This document shows positions 38,801-50,309 of a stretch of DNA of 64,000 bases, piece by piece. Positions within the stretch are counted from its first letter, which is position 1, and every line of letters starts with the position of its first letter. The translations under genes and the position numbers were made by a program. Source of the stretch: Coniella vitis (Eukaryota > Ascomycota > Sordariomycetes > Diaporthales > Schizoparmaceae); assembly GCA_011317545.1 (NCBI GenBank), contig WUJK01000002.1:2790001-2854000 (forward strand). The letters are read 5' to 3'. The notes beneath the pieces were generated by a model. The model was not told the DNA's origin. It made no database searches and saw only the letters and a program-made list of their open reading frames with translations.

Positions 38801-39800
38801 AACGGTAAAGGTTATAGCCTACTTTAGGAGCCTTAGGAAGGTATACTATAGCCCCCTTATAGTATCCCTTTATAAAGCGGTTACGGTAATATTTATCTTA
38901 ATACTTATATATATAACGGATACCTAGTTTCGACCGGGCTATATACCTACGGTATAGCTTAAAAAGGCGGATTAATTATTAGTAAAGGGTATTAAAAGGG
39001 TATTACCGGTATAAAGGACGGTATATATAGTAATAGCCTTTTATAAAACGGGCTTCCTTATAGCTAAGCTTATATTAGGAATAACGGTTTACCGGGCTAG
39101 CTTATAATATACTCTATTAAATATAAAGTATCCCCTTTATAAACGGATATATACTCCTATAGGATATAACCTTAGGGTATTTAATATACGCTTTATAGAT
39201 ACTATATATAGCTTTCCTATTATATTTAAGCCGGCCTTATTAACCCCCTAGTATCCTAATTATATTATACTAGACCTTAATATCGGTTACTTTAAGGAGG
39301 AAGTAGCTATATATTATAATATATAATATATAACCCTATTACCGGATATTATAATAATATATATAGACGGCTTTAAGGTTTAGAAGGGATTTAAGTATAG
39401 GGTAGGTTATAGGTATATTATAATAAGGGATAAGGTATTTATTATTATTATTATTAAGGTATTTTATAAGTATTTATACGTTTTCGACGCTAAGGCGATT
39501 AAAGCGCTTATAAGATTATAACTAGCGTTAGAAATAATATTATTAGTAATATTTATTTATATAGATAATACTTTAATTATCTAGGGATTATAAGGTAATA
39601 CGCTTATTACCTTATAATAAGCTTTCCGAAGCTTTTAAGCCCTTTACGAGTAATACTTTACGGAGGGACGATTAGTAACTATCCTTTAAAGCCCTAATTA
39701 TATAAATATAGCTAGGAATAAGCTTATAAATACCCTTATAAAGAGGGGTATAATATTCTCCCTAATAGGGTAGGTAGTAAGCCCTATTACCTCGGGTATA
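35900..39800 (+). mobile_element. Tad-like LINE (non-LTR) retrotransposon relic: endonuclease end, RT, RNase H
   Basis: The C-terminal end of an apurinic-type endonuclease is readable at about 37030-37160: FINTPNIPIYI, then NLIFSNI, then SFNYKTF (family: DLVFSN, then GSDHKTF). The RT core motif IP(stop)GSPLSPVLYIIYL lies at about 38400-38448 (family: GVPQGSPLSP) and the catalytic YxDD box reads YYINNILF at about 38484-38508. A C-terminal RNase H is seen as IYIDGFK at about 39357-39378 and FDAKAIKAL at about 39481-39510, where the family has TDGSK and DAExxA. Upstream, 35.9-36.06 kb may be a Cys-His zinc-knuckle stretch of ORF1, less certain. LINEs with a C-terminal RNase H are typical of the fungal Tad clade. 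The 5' end probably abuts the gypsy relic near 34.6 kb. Confidence 0.82.
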
Positions 39801-40379
39801 TAGACCTTATATTAAAAAGGAATTAGGAGCTTTAAAATGATATAATAGATATATTAGTAGGTAATCTTATCTAGCTAATATAACGCTTAGGGGCTAAGCT
39901 TTTATATTATAGTATAACCGGCCCTTTTACTAAACTATTAATAGCTAGCTCTTTTTATAGCTATAAGGATTAGTTATAGCGATTTTAAAGCATATTATTA
40001 TTAGTTTAGCCGGCTAGGGATAAGCTGCTATTATAGAATAGGCTATTTTAGTAAGCTTTTACTTTAGTATTAGGTATATTATACGGTAGTTAAGCGGAGG
40101 TAACGGGATTAGCCGAAAGGCTTAGCCGGGCCCCTTAATACCCCTTTCCGTAAAATATACTTATAAAGGGTATTTATAAACTATTAAATATAATCTACCT
40201 TCTTAGAAGTAGTTTATAAAGATTCTCTATAAATAATACCCTTATTATTATATATATAGTAGGTATAATATAGTTTACTATTTTATAGGAAAGCGGGTTT
40301 AATTAGAATCTTATACTACTAGCTATTAGGGTAGTTTATAGCTATATTATAGGCTATTTAGGGCTAAAGTACGTTAAAC

Positions 40380-42130
40380 TATATATAATCGATTACTTAG
40401 CGTATAGCGTTACTAAGGGTATATAATATAATACGGTAATCGGCGGGAGTACCTAGGGTAGGGGTAATTAGGCCGGGAAGTAATTATAATAAGCTTATAA
40501 TACTAGGGGTATACTCCTACTTATAGGTAATACTAGCGCTAGTAATAATAATAGTAGTTATAATAGCTTAGCGCTAATATTATTAGGGCTAGTATTATAG
40601 CTAATATTATTACTATTAGTAATAGCGGGGTAGGATATAATAGGGGCGCTTCTAGGGCTATATAACCGGCTCTACCTCCTCCTCCGACTTATTAAACGAC
40701 TCGGTAAAGCCCTCCGCTAATACTTTATTATAAGCTTCCTTAGCTATACGAATAATAGTATAATAGGGGGTATTATCCTTACCCTTTTATAGGGCGTTAT
40801 ATAGCTAGCGGCTAATATTTATTAGGTAGTTAGTTAAAAGGGTATAGCCCTTATACTAATAGCGCTAATAGCGGGTATTACCCTTAATATCCTAATAATC
40901 GCTAAGCGATTTACCGGTAATTATCGAGACTAAATATTACTTATAAGGTATATTACGCTAGGTTATAATATAACGGCTATTAGGAATAGCTTTACTAGCC
41001 TTTTATATCTTCTTACGCTTAATAGGGATAATAGGAATAATAGCCTTACCCTTATTCTTAATAGTATTAATCTTCTTCTTATTAATCTTAGCCTTAAGCT
41101 AAGTATTAGTAGTAATAATAGCGTTAATAATACGGGTAGTATAAGGAGGATTAGCCTTAATAGGAGCTACTATCTTAATAGCCCTAGCCCTAATATTATT
41201 ATTACTAATAATAGCGGTAGAATACTACTTTTTAATAATAGGAGTATTAGTAGGAGTAGAGGTAGGCGTAGGGCGTTTATTACTAGTATTACCGGCGGTA
41301 ATAGTACGGGCGATACCGATATCGTTATCGTTACTATTACTATTACTACTATTACTATCGTTTATATAGGTATAATTAGTATTACTATTAATAATATAGT
41401 TATTATCGTCGTTAGCCTTATCCTAATAAGCCTCTTTATCGTCCTCTTCGGCGTTATTATCGCTAGTATATATATTAATAGTAGGGTCCTTATTACTAAA
41501 GGTATCTTCGGCCTATTCCTAGCTATCTTAGAGTAAATCTACCTTATTTTCGCTATTAATATTATCCTTAGTAGCCTTAGTACTACCCTTATCCTTATCC
41601 TTAAGCTCGAGGGTATTATTAAGGGCCTTCTATAGGATATCTTTATCGCCCTTATCTTTATTATAGATATAGTTATTACTATAAGTATATTAATAATCGG
41701 CTTTATAGCGCTATATAGGAGTACGCTATATATTATAAGGGCGGTATCCTTTTTAATAGCTTTAGTTTCTATTAGTAAATATACTTATTAATAATAGTTA
41801 ATTAATAATACTAGAATTTAGCTTTAGCGTAATATATTATACTTATTATATTATTTATATAAGTATCTTATAGGAAGGATATACTACTTTATAATAGCGT
41901 TAGATATAGTATTTATAGGAGCTTAAGCTAGTTTATATAGATTAATAGGAGTATTATATATTTCTTAATTATACGGGTATTAGTAGTATTCGTAGTATAG
42001 TACGCTTTAGTATACTTAGCTATATAATAATTTAAAACGTTAGTAGACTATTATAAGTCCTAGTATTCGATTAGGAAAGGTAGATATACTTATTTCCTTT
42101 TTTAGGAGGTATTATAGTAGTAGTAATAGT
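40380..42130 (-). pseudogene. Unassigned RIP-mutated relic coding tract A (minus strand)
   Basis: On the minus strand one frame reads as a coherent, largely hydrophilic protein from about 41760 down to 40400 in which nearly all stops are TAG or TAA, as expected from CAG/CAA codons after RIP. It contains an acidic and Asn/Ser-rich section (for example NAEEDDKEAY at about 41440-41470), a Thr/Pro section KRPTPTSTPTNTP at about 41240-41280, a Lys-rich section, and a Glu-rich section FNKSEEEVEPVI at about 40670-40710 followed by a Gln-rich tail. A possible start MPPKKGNKYIYL-like stretch lies near 42100, with its first codon mutated and later frames broken. No reverse transcriptase, transposase or helicase motif was found. 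I cannot name the family. Confidence 0.5.
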
Positions 42131-42929
42131 AGTTACTATACTTAGGATTATAAAAGGGAGTATAATACGGCGGCGGCGATAGTTAGTAATACTATTATAT
42201 TACTATATAGTAGATTAAGAAAGGAAGAGGGAGAAGGGAGGAGGAGGAGGGAGTTTAGATAAGCTATAATAAGCGTAGGAGAAATATAGTAGATAACGCT
42301 ATACCCCTATTATTAATAATAATAGGGGTATAACTAGCTATAATAGCTATTATTTATAATTATAGATAAAGGGCTAGCTATTATTAGTAAAAGAATATAT
42401 ATTTTTACGGATTAATAATAGTAAACGCTTTAAGGTATATCTCTAATATATCTTAAGCTACTACTCTATACTATTATAAGGACGTTTATATTATATTAAT
42501 AGCTTAATAGCTAGCTAGCTCTCTAGCGTAGCGCGCTTATACTATTTTACTAGTAAGGTTATCGCTAATATAATCGACGTATAATATATATATAATATAG
42601 CTTCGGAACTAGTTTCGGCTAATATCTAACGTCTAGTAATTATACAATAATATACTAACCTAATAAAAACGTAGCTCTATACGGGCTATACTAATAGTAT
42701 TATATAACTCTACTCTAAGACTAATCCCTAGAGTATTTAGCCTTTAGGACGTAGCTAATACGCTATAAAGCAGCCTTCGGGCTAGGGTTATATTACGAAT
42801 ATATATACTAGGTAGGTATATATATGCTCCTTAGCAGTACGATAGGCAGTATACGCCGAGATACCCCTTGGGAGGTGTGCTAGCGTAACTGGTCCGGCGT
42901 TAATTTAATTAAATAAATAAATAAATAAA

Positions 42930-44150
42930 TATAAATCTATAAAATCTTAACTTATAATATCCGTAAGAATTCCGTTTTAATAGATTTACTTTAATAAATA
43001 TTATTAATTATCTAGGATAAAGTTTCTATATAATATCGGTATTATTTCGAGGCTATTAATAGAACCTTATAAGATATTCGGGAGGAAACCTCTCTTTTTA
43101 GTAGAATTCTTATAATTCTTAATAGTAATTTTATTTAAATCCCCCCTATAATTCCTAAAGTATCCTATATAAAGGTTATTTAAGCTTTACTTTCGAAAAT
43201 TATAATTTAAAAGAAGCTTTGTATTTATTATTTAACTAAGAATATATAGGTATAATCGGTTAATATTATAAATACCGATTTTATTAAATAATTATAAAAT
43301 CTATTATATAAGCCGGAATTCTAAAGATCTATTAAGCTTATAAATAGTATTTCTATATATAATTATATTACCGATTCTTTTACTTTAATTTATCCTAAAA
43401 CTCTCCTATAAGCTAGCCTAATTAATCTTATTATATTTATTAATCGTTATATTCTTACTTTTTATAATAATACTATTAACGAACTTAATATAATAATACT
43501 AAATCGGTATCTAGGAGATATTATAATCTTATAATCTTCTATAATAATTATAATAAGCTCGGTAAATAAGCTTACTCCTTAATTACCCCCGGAATATTTA
43601 TAATCTTTTAAAATTACCTTACTACTATTTATAAATCTCTATATAAAGCCGGGAGCTCCGATTATTCTATTATAAAACCTTAATCTAAACGATAAACTTT
43701 ATAATAATACCTATTTAAATATTATTAAGATAAAAAAATATTACCTTATTATATATATTCTAATCGGAGAGAATATAGGCTATATTTACTTAATCCTCCG
43801 AATTAAGCTTATAATAACGTTATAAGAATCCCTATATCCGATTATAGAATTATAATTTCCTATATAGTTATATTTTATAATAATAATTAATAAATCTTAA
43901 GGCTAATTCTTTATAATAATAGGTATTAATCTTAGGATTCCGGTTTTCTTATATAGTTAATTTTATATAATAACCTTATATATTATTAATATAAATAGCT
44001 TATATATATTATAGATTATAAATAAAACCCGGTTATAAAATATTATATATAATAAATTATTAGTTTATAAGAATATAATATAATTATAAAGCTTAATATA
44101 AATATAAAGTTAGTTAATAGTATTAATAATTTTATAACCTATATATATAT
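42930..44150 (+). mobile_element. Helitron relic: PIF1-type helicase fragment
   Basis: Reading through RIP stops on the + strand gives consecutive PIF1/Helitron helicase motifs. Motif II region reads DKVSI...YYFEAINRTL at about 43013-43070 (family: DEVPM, YCFEAVDRTL). Motif III reads NSNFI...IPPIIPK at about 43128-43160 (family: GGDFRQILPV). The later block GAPIILL...NLNLNDKLYNNT lies at about 43651-43710 (family: GxPIILLRNLNxxxGLCNGT). The final block INKS...GQ-like then FFIIIGINLRIPVF lies at about 43886-43940 (family: INKSQGQ, VGIYLxxPVF). The helicase nucleotide-binding motif I and the Rep nuclease domain are not seen, so only the C-terminal part of the protein is present, starting just after an AAAT-rich junction at about 42903-42935. 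Confidence 0.82.
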
Positions 44151-44639
44151 TTACCGAAAATCCTAATAAGCTCTTATATAAAACTCTAATCCTATAAATA
44201 TTAGGGTATTAACTAGCTTAATATAGAAAATCTATAAAATTAATATATAATAAAGCTTATTCCTCCTAATTAATAATTATAATTATATTATCGTTATTAT
44301 TATCGTTATTAGGAATATTATTATTAATAATATCTATTAAGCTTTATAATATAAAAACTAACGTTTATAATATAGGTATTACGCCCTATAAAGTATAAAG
44401 GCTATAGCGAATATTATAGATTATAATATCGGGTATAGTAATTAGAGTATAGCCGATAAGGTTTATAGGGCTATATTAGGGCTATAAGCGGCTAAATAGG
44501 AATTATCGGCTATAGCTATAGCTATAAAAACGGGAAGAATTTAGGGTATTAAGGGAATCCGTAGGTATTATAGAGAAATTAAATATTAAGCGGGAATATT
44601 ATAAAGGGCTAAAGTTATTATAGCTATTATATTTATTAT

Positions 44640-44900
44640 AGTAAAGGTATCGATTAGGCGACGGGGGCGGCGATAGTAGTAATATTTATAAGTAGTTTAA
44701 TAATAACTTTAGTTTTAATAATAATAATAATAGCTTTCTTTAATAAAGCTACGGTATCTATTTTAAGAGTATACTTTATAATAGTTTTAGATTTAATAAG
44801 CTTAGCCTTATCTACTAGCTTTATAAGTATCGGTTAATAAGTATTATAAGCGGGGTTAGATCGAAATCTATATAGATTATTATTATCGTCGAAACTACTC

Positions 44901-44935
<35 letters not shown>

Positions 44936-46131
44936 TTTACTATTAATCTTAATAATCTTTTTATTCTTTTTATTACTAATCTTAGTCTTCTTAATCTTTT
45001 TTATAATAGGGGCGATAGGGGCGACGGCGACGGTAGCGGCGAGCTATTATACTTTACGCTTTTTAGTAACTTAAAGATTATCTATATATATAATAGTTAG
45101 TATAATAATAAATATAGTATAGATTCTATAAATTATATATATTAAAAAGTAATATATACTAGCAGCGATAATAGGGGTAGTAGTTTATTATACTTTATAA
45201 GTCTTACCTATTTAACTATTATTTATAATAAAAGATTATTAATATATTAATTAATATTATATAGATTATATAAACGGTAATAGAAGATATATTAATATTA
45301 AGTATAACGACTTTAGTAACGGTAATAGTAATAACTTTAATATAATAATTATACTTATTACCCTCGGAAATATAGTAATAATTGCTATAAGTATTTAAGG
45401 TAATATTAATAAAATTAATATATTTAATAAAAGGCCCGCGATTATCCGTATATTTATTATAAGGAAAAGGAGCTAGTTAACCTAATAATTATAATATAAA
45501 GCCCTTAATAGTTTAAATACGATTAAATTTAATATAAGTAAGGGGCCGGAGAATAATATTATTAGTATTATTAATATCGGCTTTATAATATTAATTAAAG
45601 GTATTAAGAGTTTTTAATAATCTTTTAATACTTTAGCCGAATCGAGCAATAATAATAAGTATTTAATTACTAGTAATAGTTATAAACTAAGCGTTAATAC
45701 TAAATTAAGTCGGAGGAATATTAGGAATATTATTATCGTCGTTATTATTATTATTATTATTATTACTATTACCGTCCGTATCGTTATTATTATTATTATT
45801 ACTATTGCTATTACCGTTTATATTATTATCGTCGTCGTTATTATTATTATTAGTACCGTTTATATTATTATCGCCGTTGTTATTATTATTATTATATACG
45901 CCCGTATCGTCGGTATTAACGTTATCGTTATCGTTATAATTATTATTATCGCCGCCGTTATTATCGTTATTATTATCGTTATTATTATTACTATCCGTAT
46001 TATTATCGCCGTTATAATTACCGTTACTATTATTAGTAGCGTTATAGCTAGCTATAGTAGTAATAATAATAATAGTTACGTTACTAGTTCCCCTATACGG
46101 TATTAAATACGCTCTTTTAAAACGCGTTTAA
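44640..46131 (-). pseudogene. Unassigned RIP-mutated relic coding tract B (minus strand)
   Basis: On the minus strand a frame is fully open for about 400 bases from 46131 to 45727, which is remarkable inside RIP-mutated DNA. It encodes a short start region (FKRAYLIPYRGTSNVT), then a long Asn/Asp/Gly-rich low-complexity section. The same frame continues with rare TAG/TAA stops to about 45215, giving ordered-looking text such as ARFGXSIKRLLKTLNTF, LRPLTYIKFNRI and DNRGPFIKYINFINITLNT. A second section at about 45010-44640, in another frame, is Lys-rich, has an Asn run, and then reads FRSNPAYNTY and LIKLVDKAKLIKSKTIIKY. No known transposon enzyme motif was recognised. It may belong with tract A, which lies downstream in the same orientation beyond the Helitron fragment. 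Confidence 0.5.
44901..44937. repeat. TTA trinucleotide repeat
   Basis: About eleven TTA units in a row, part of the Asn-run coding section of relic tract B when read on the minus strand. Confidence 0.8.
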
Positions 46132-46530
46132 GGTATAGCGGGGGTAGCGGGTATAACGGTAGTAGATATATTAGGTTCTAGTAAGGTATAGAATAGAAGT
46201 CCTATAATAAAGATATCTAAAATATTAGTAAAAGCCGTAGATATTAATAAATTTAAATATATAAATTAGGAGATAATATTCTTATAGATCGAATTAACCG
46301 TATTTATACTTATATATATATTAGCGATTATTACTATTATTATAAAGAGTAAAGGTATATTTAGGCGTAGTATATACTTCGTTAGATAGAACGCGTACTT
46401 TTTAAAAAGTATAGTATCTTTAAATATTAATAATATAGTACCGTAAGCTTCGCGGTAGGAAGATTTATAAATAGTCTAATTAGATGCTATAGAATTATTA
46501 AAGCCCTATATATTTTTCGATACTAAAAGC

Positions 46531-48778
46531 TTCCTGTAAGGGTCCCGCCCGTGGGCGGCGAACCGTAGCGAAGCGAAGGTGCTCGTATAGTATATTAGTC
46601 TATACTTTAGTAACCACACGTAGTGAAGAACATATCCTTTCCGGGAACTGAGCATGAATCGCCGCATGCGGTTGGAGAGACGGCATGAGCACATGTATTA
46701 TGCATGGCAATACCCGGGAGCTCCGTGCAAAGCTACTACTTTCAACAACGGTCCCAGATCAACATCGATAAGATAAAGAGTCAGTCCTCTTTCGTGATGA
46801 GCGCACTGGCGTAGACAGGCTAGAGCTTCACCAAGTATAAACAAGCCGAGCCTTCTAAATATTCAAAGGGCTAGCCAAATAGTGCTCCCAAAAATAATTT
46901 ACATATGTTGACCCTGAATAACGGCTGACCATAACGACCGACATAAAGCGCAGGCTCTCCAACTAGAGACATGCAGTGCTCCAAGTTTGATGAGGAAGGC
47001 TTGGCAATAACGTTAGGAAGACGATATACCGGACGAACGCTTGTCATGCACATGGTAAAATGATCCGCACAAAGCACGGTCTCGCATGGCTGCGCGCCCT
47101 GTCCCAAGCGATCGCGCTCCTCTTCATTTCCATCGCCCCCGTGCGCCAAGACTTTCCCATGCAGCCTGCGCATGTGTCGAAAATGCTGTGATAAGTCCCT
47201 GGCGCTGATAAACAAATAATTAGGGTTAGTTGCACTGATGTGCCCAAAGCCACCAGCCAAAAAGGATCCGATGCCCTACATATGCTACACTACTACGCGA
47301 GGTGGCGGTAGTGTGACTAGCAGGGGCCGTCGCTGCAAGATGCCACGCTGCAAGACAAGTATTCTGTAGCAGCGGTCGCAAAGTCTGCTCACTCCATGCA
47401 GCTTGGCGGTTTGTCGTGGTCAGTATACGCCTCGGAGGACAGCCCTCGTTACCACTTAAGCCGCTCTGCCAATGTTCTTGTGGCACGGGATAGTGGAATA
47501 CTTTGGTACTTCTGGCTTCCCGGTCTGCCACCTGCAGCCAGTCTCGTAAGATGCATCATCATCGAAAGCCGTCCCCGGACACATGGCTCAGCTGCCTTTC
47601 CCAGTTTAGCTGCCATGCCTCTCGAGGAGATTGACTGCCCTGGCTGCCTTCTGAGGGACAGCTCTGTGTCTCAGTCCCCCCCCAGGAATCTAAATGGAAA
47701 AGTCAGCACAATTTGTCATCGATCCAGTAGTACGCTTCTACGAGAACGTTGATCGACTTCGACGACACTACTTAGTGCCCCTAGAATATATGTAGTAGCG
47801 CATAATTGTGTTAGGCAGTTCAGCTTGCCAGGCCAAATGTGTAATTTCCCTTAAAAGTCAAGGGTCTGTTCGGCTGATATTAGGACTAATAATACGCATT
47901 TTCCAGCAATTACAACTATAATTACAGATGGCGTGGGCGTGTGTGACAAGTACAAAGTTGTGATATGCCATTTCAAACAGGATCCTAGGGCTATGGAATC
48001 TGCCTTGCGCGACAAGCCTTGCGCAAGCGTCATAAGCAGGAGATTCCACCCTAAGCAGGACCAAAAGCTGCCTGCCAACAGCTCCCATATTAATCCTACA
48101 TGCATCCTCCATACTGCCCTTCCTCCAAGGCTCATGAAGCAGTACTGCATAAAGAGCCTCTCCAACAAATCGATGTGGCATCGAGTGACTACAACTTGGA
48201 CGGTGAGTCTGGTCGGCCGTTAAGCATCCGTGAAGCTTTGTGGAGCGTACACAAGTCTTATAACGAGAGGGTTTTGCGCGTCACATAACTGTAGCACAGT
48301 ACGCCTGGGCCGGCGAAAACCGGCAATAAACAAGTCCAGTCAATCGGTCTAAAAGTACAATATACCACAAAACAAGTGAGGCTCGTAGTAATGCTTATAA
48401 CATATATCCACGGCGGTGAGTACTACGTACGTAGCTCGTCAGATGCCAGGCCATTCTCTTTTCAGGATAAGCATGGCCGAGTGCCTCACTTGATGAATTT
48501 TGCTGTTCGATATGCGATAACCCAGATGCAGCTGGTACCAGCTGGTGACACACGGCAGGCCCAAATCGACTCAGATGCACAACGCATGTCACACGGCGGT
48601 GCTCGGTCTATGATTACATAATCAATCCCACAATTTGCAACGGCCCCAGCTTGGTTGCCGCGAACTTTTCTACTGCTTGGCCTCACCTCCGAAATTCCTC
48701 TCCTCCTTTGCTCCCTCCGTCCCCTATCCCATCCTCACTTCCCACGACAACAGCGACAGTGCTCAGTCCAAGATCACC
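46531..48778. other. Region between the AT-rich block and RPL3
   Basis: Composition returns to normal from about 46535. A perfect inverted repeat CCGCCC-GT-GGGCGG sits at 46545-46558, right at the border. The longest open frame is on the minus strand at 46871-47260 (129 codons), with no recognised family and no clear support as a gene. A small GCCGG/CCGGC hairpin lies at about 48311-48326. A pyrimidine-rich stretch at about 48690-48740 is probably the RPL3 promoter and leader. Confidence 0.5.
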
Positions 48779-50309
48779 ATGTCGCACCGTAAGTACGAGG
48801 CTCCTCGCCATGGCTCTCTGGCCTACCTTCCCCGCAAGAGGGCTGCCAGACACCGCGGCAAGGTCAAGTCGTAAGTACTTTCAAAAGACTGCTCTACCTC
48901 GCATCTATTCAATCGTTCAGTCTTTTTTACACTGGAGATAGTCTCGCTGACTAGGCTGTATTTCTCGCACAGTTTCCCCAAGGACGACCCCAAGAAGCCC
49001 GTTCACCTGACCGCCGCTATGGGCTACAAGGCTGGTATGACCACGATTGTCCGCGATCTCGACCGTCCTGGCGCCAAGTCGCACAAGAAGGAGATTGTTG
49101 AGGCTGTCACTGTTATTGACACGCCACCGGTACGAACAATGCAGCCCGCTTGGCGATTGTGCCAATGGCTAACATCTTTTACAGATGATCGTTGTTGGTC
49201 TGGTTGGTTACATCGAAACCCCCCGTGGCCTGCGATCCCTCACCACCGTCTGGGCTGAGCACTTGAGCGACGAAGTCCGCCGCCGATTCTACAAGAACTG
49301 GTACAAGAGCAAGAAGAAGGCTTTCACCAAGTACGCCAAGAAGCACTCGGAGGCCAACGGTGCTTCCATCACCCGTGAGCTCGAGCGCATCAAGAAGTAC
49401 TGCTCCGTCGTCCGCGTCCTCGCCCACACCCAGGTCCGCAAGACCCCTCTCAAGCAGAAGAAGACCCACCTTATGGAGATTCAAATCAACGGTGGCTCCA
49501 TTGCCGACAAGGTCGAGTTCGGCCACGGTCTCTTCGAGAAGCCCTTCTCCATCGACACCATCTTCGAGCAGGACGAGATGATCGACGTTATCGCTGTCAC
49601 CAAGGGTCACGGTTACAACGGTGTCACTTCCCGTTGGGGCACCAAGAAGCTGCCTCGTAAGACTCACAAGGGTCTGCGTAAGGTTGCCTGTATCGGTGCT
49701 TGGCATCCGTCCCACGTCCAGTGGACTGTTGCCCGTGCTGGTCAGATGGGTTACCACCACCGTACCTCTTGCAACCACAAGGTCTACCGTATCGGCAAGG
49801 GCGATGCTGATGACAACGCTGCCACTGAGGTCGATGTCACCAAGAAGAAGATCACTCCGTAAGTTACAGCTTCAGGCTCATTTTCGTGGAATTCCCATGC
49901 TAACCATTGAATACAGTCTGGGTGGCTTCGTCCGCTATGGTGAGGTCAAGAACGACTTCGTCATGGTCAAGGGCTCCGTCCCTGGTGTCAAGAAGCGAGT
50001 GGTAAGTAAAGCTTCAACACATGAGATCGGGATAACAGCAGTTGACACTTTGAATCAGATGACCCTCCGCAAGTCCCTGTGGCCCCACACTTCCCGCAAG
50101 GCCCTCGAGAAGGTTGAGCTCAAATGGATCGACACCAGTAAGTCTAACTCTTTGATTGACTTGTCAACTACTACTTTATCTCCTTTTATTTGCGAGTATC
50201 TTACTAACCATTATCTCAAGGTTCCGAGTTTGGTCACGGTGCTTTCCAGACCCCCGAGGAGAAGCGCCAATACCAGGGTCTCCTCAAGAAGGATGTCGAG
50301 CGCTCGTAA
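48779..50309 (+). CDS. rpl3: 60S ribosomal protein uL3 (RPL3), 6 exons
   Basis: This is a large-subunit ribosomal protein that reaches toward the peptidyl transferase centre. Exons are 48779..48870, 48973..49129, 49185..49858, 49917..50001, 50059..50137 and 50221..50309, giving 391 residues, the family length. The N-terminus MSHRKYEAPRHGSLAYLPRK is nearly invariant in fungi. Further landmarks are GYKAGMTTIVRDLDRPG, the KTHKGL segment (the histidine, about residue 244, corresponds to the methylated histidine of yeast) and GAWHPSHV, whose Trp near residue 256 is the tryptophan-finger residue. The C-terminus QTPEEKRQYQGLLKKDVERS is intact. All five introns restore the frame, and codon use is strongly biased toward C-ending codons, as in highly expressed genes. 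The single copy is next to the RIP block but unmutated. Confidence 0.98.

Larger units (their letters stand above)
29760..46530. repeat. RIP-mutated AT-rich block of nested transposon relics
   Basis: From about 29.76 to 46.53 kb nearly every CpA and TpG has been lost in favour of TpA, while CpG, GpC and CC/GG steps survive. That is the mark of repeat-induced point mutation, which acts on C in CpA. Stop codons of the TAG/TAA kind are dense in every frame. No intact gene is present. The edges are fairly sharp against normal-composition flanks. The block is mosaic: 29.8-34.6 kb and 42.9-46.5 kb are extremely AT-rich, while 34.7-41.5 kb keeps many GG/CC pairs, consistent with different original GC content. 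Parts with no assigned element (29.76-31.4, 34.35-35.9, 39.7-40.4 kb) show only mutated sequence, probably LTR, ORF1 or 3' ends. Confidence 0.93.

Noticed and set aside
45720..46060. Dense trinucleotide repeats that might suggest a CRISPR-like or satellite array
   Set aside because: No constant repeat and spacer pattern; it is the low-complexity Asn/Asp coding section of relic B on the minus strand.
46871..47260. A 129-codon minus-strand open frame beside the AT-rich block
   Set aside because: No recognised family, no splice or codon-bias support; could be chance. Kept only as a note in the regional entry.
49179..49778. A 199-codon open frame antisense to RPL3
   Set aside because: It is the mirror of strongly codon-biased RPL3 exon 3; such shadow frames are expected.
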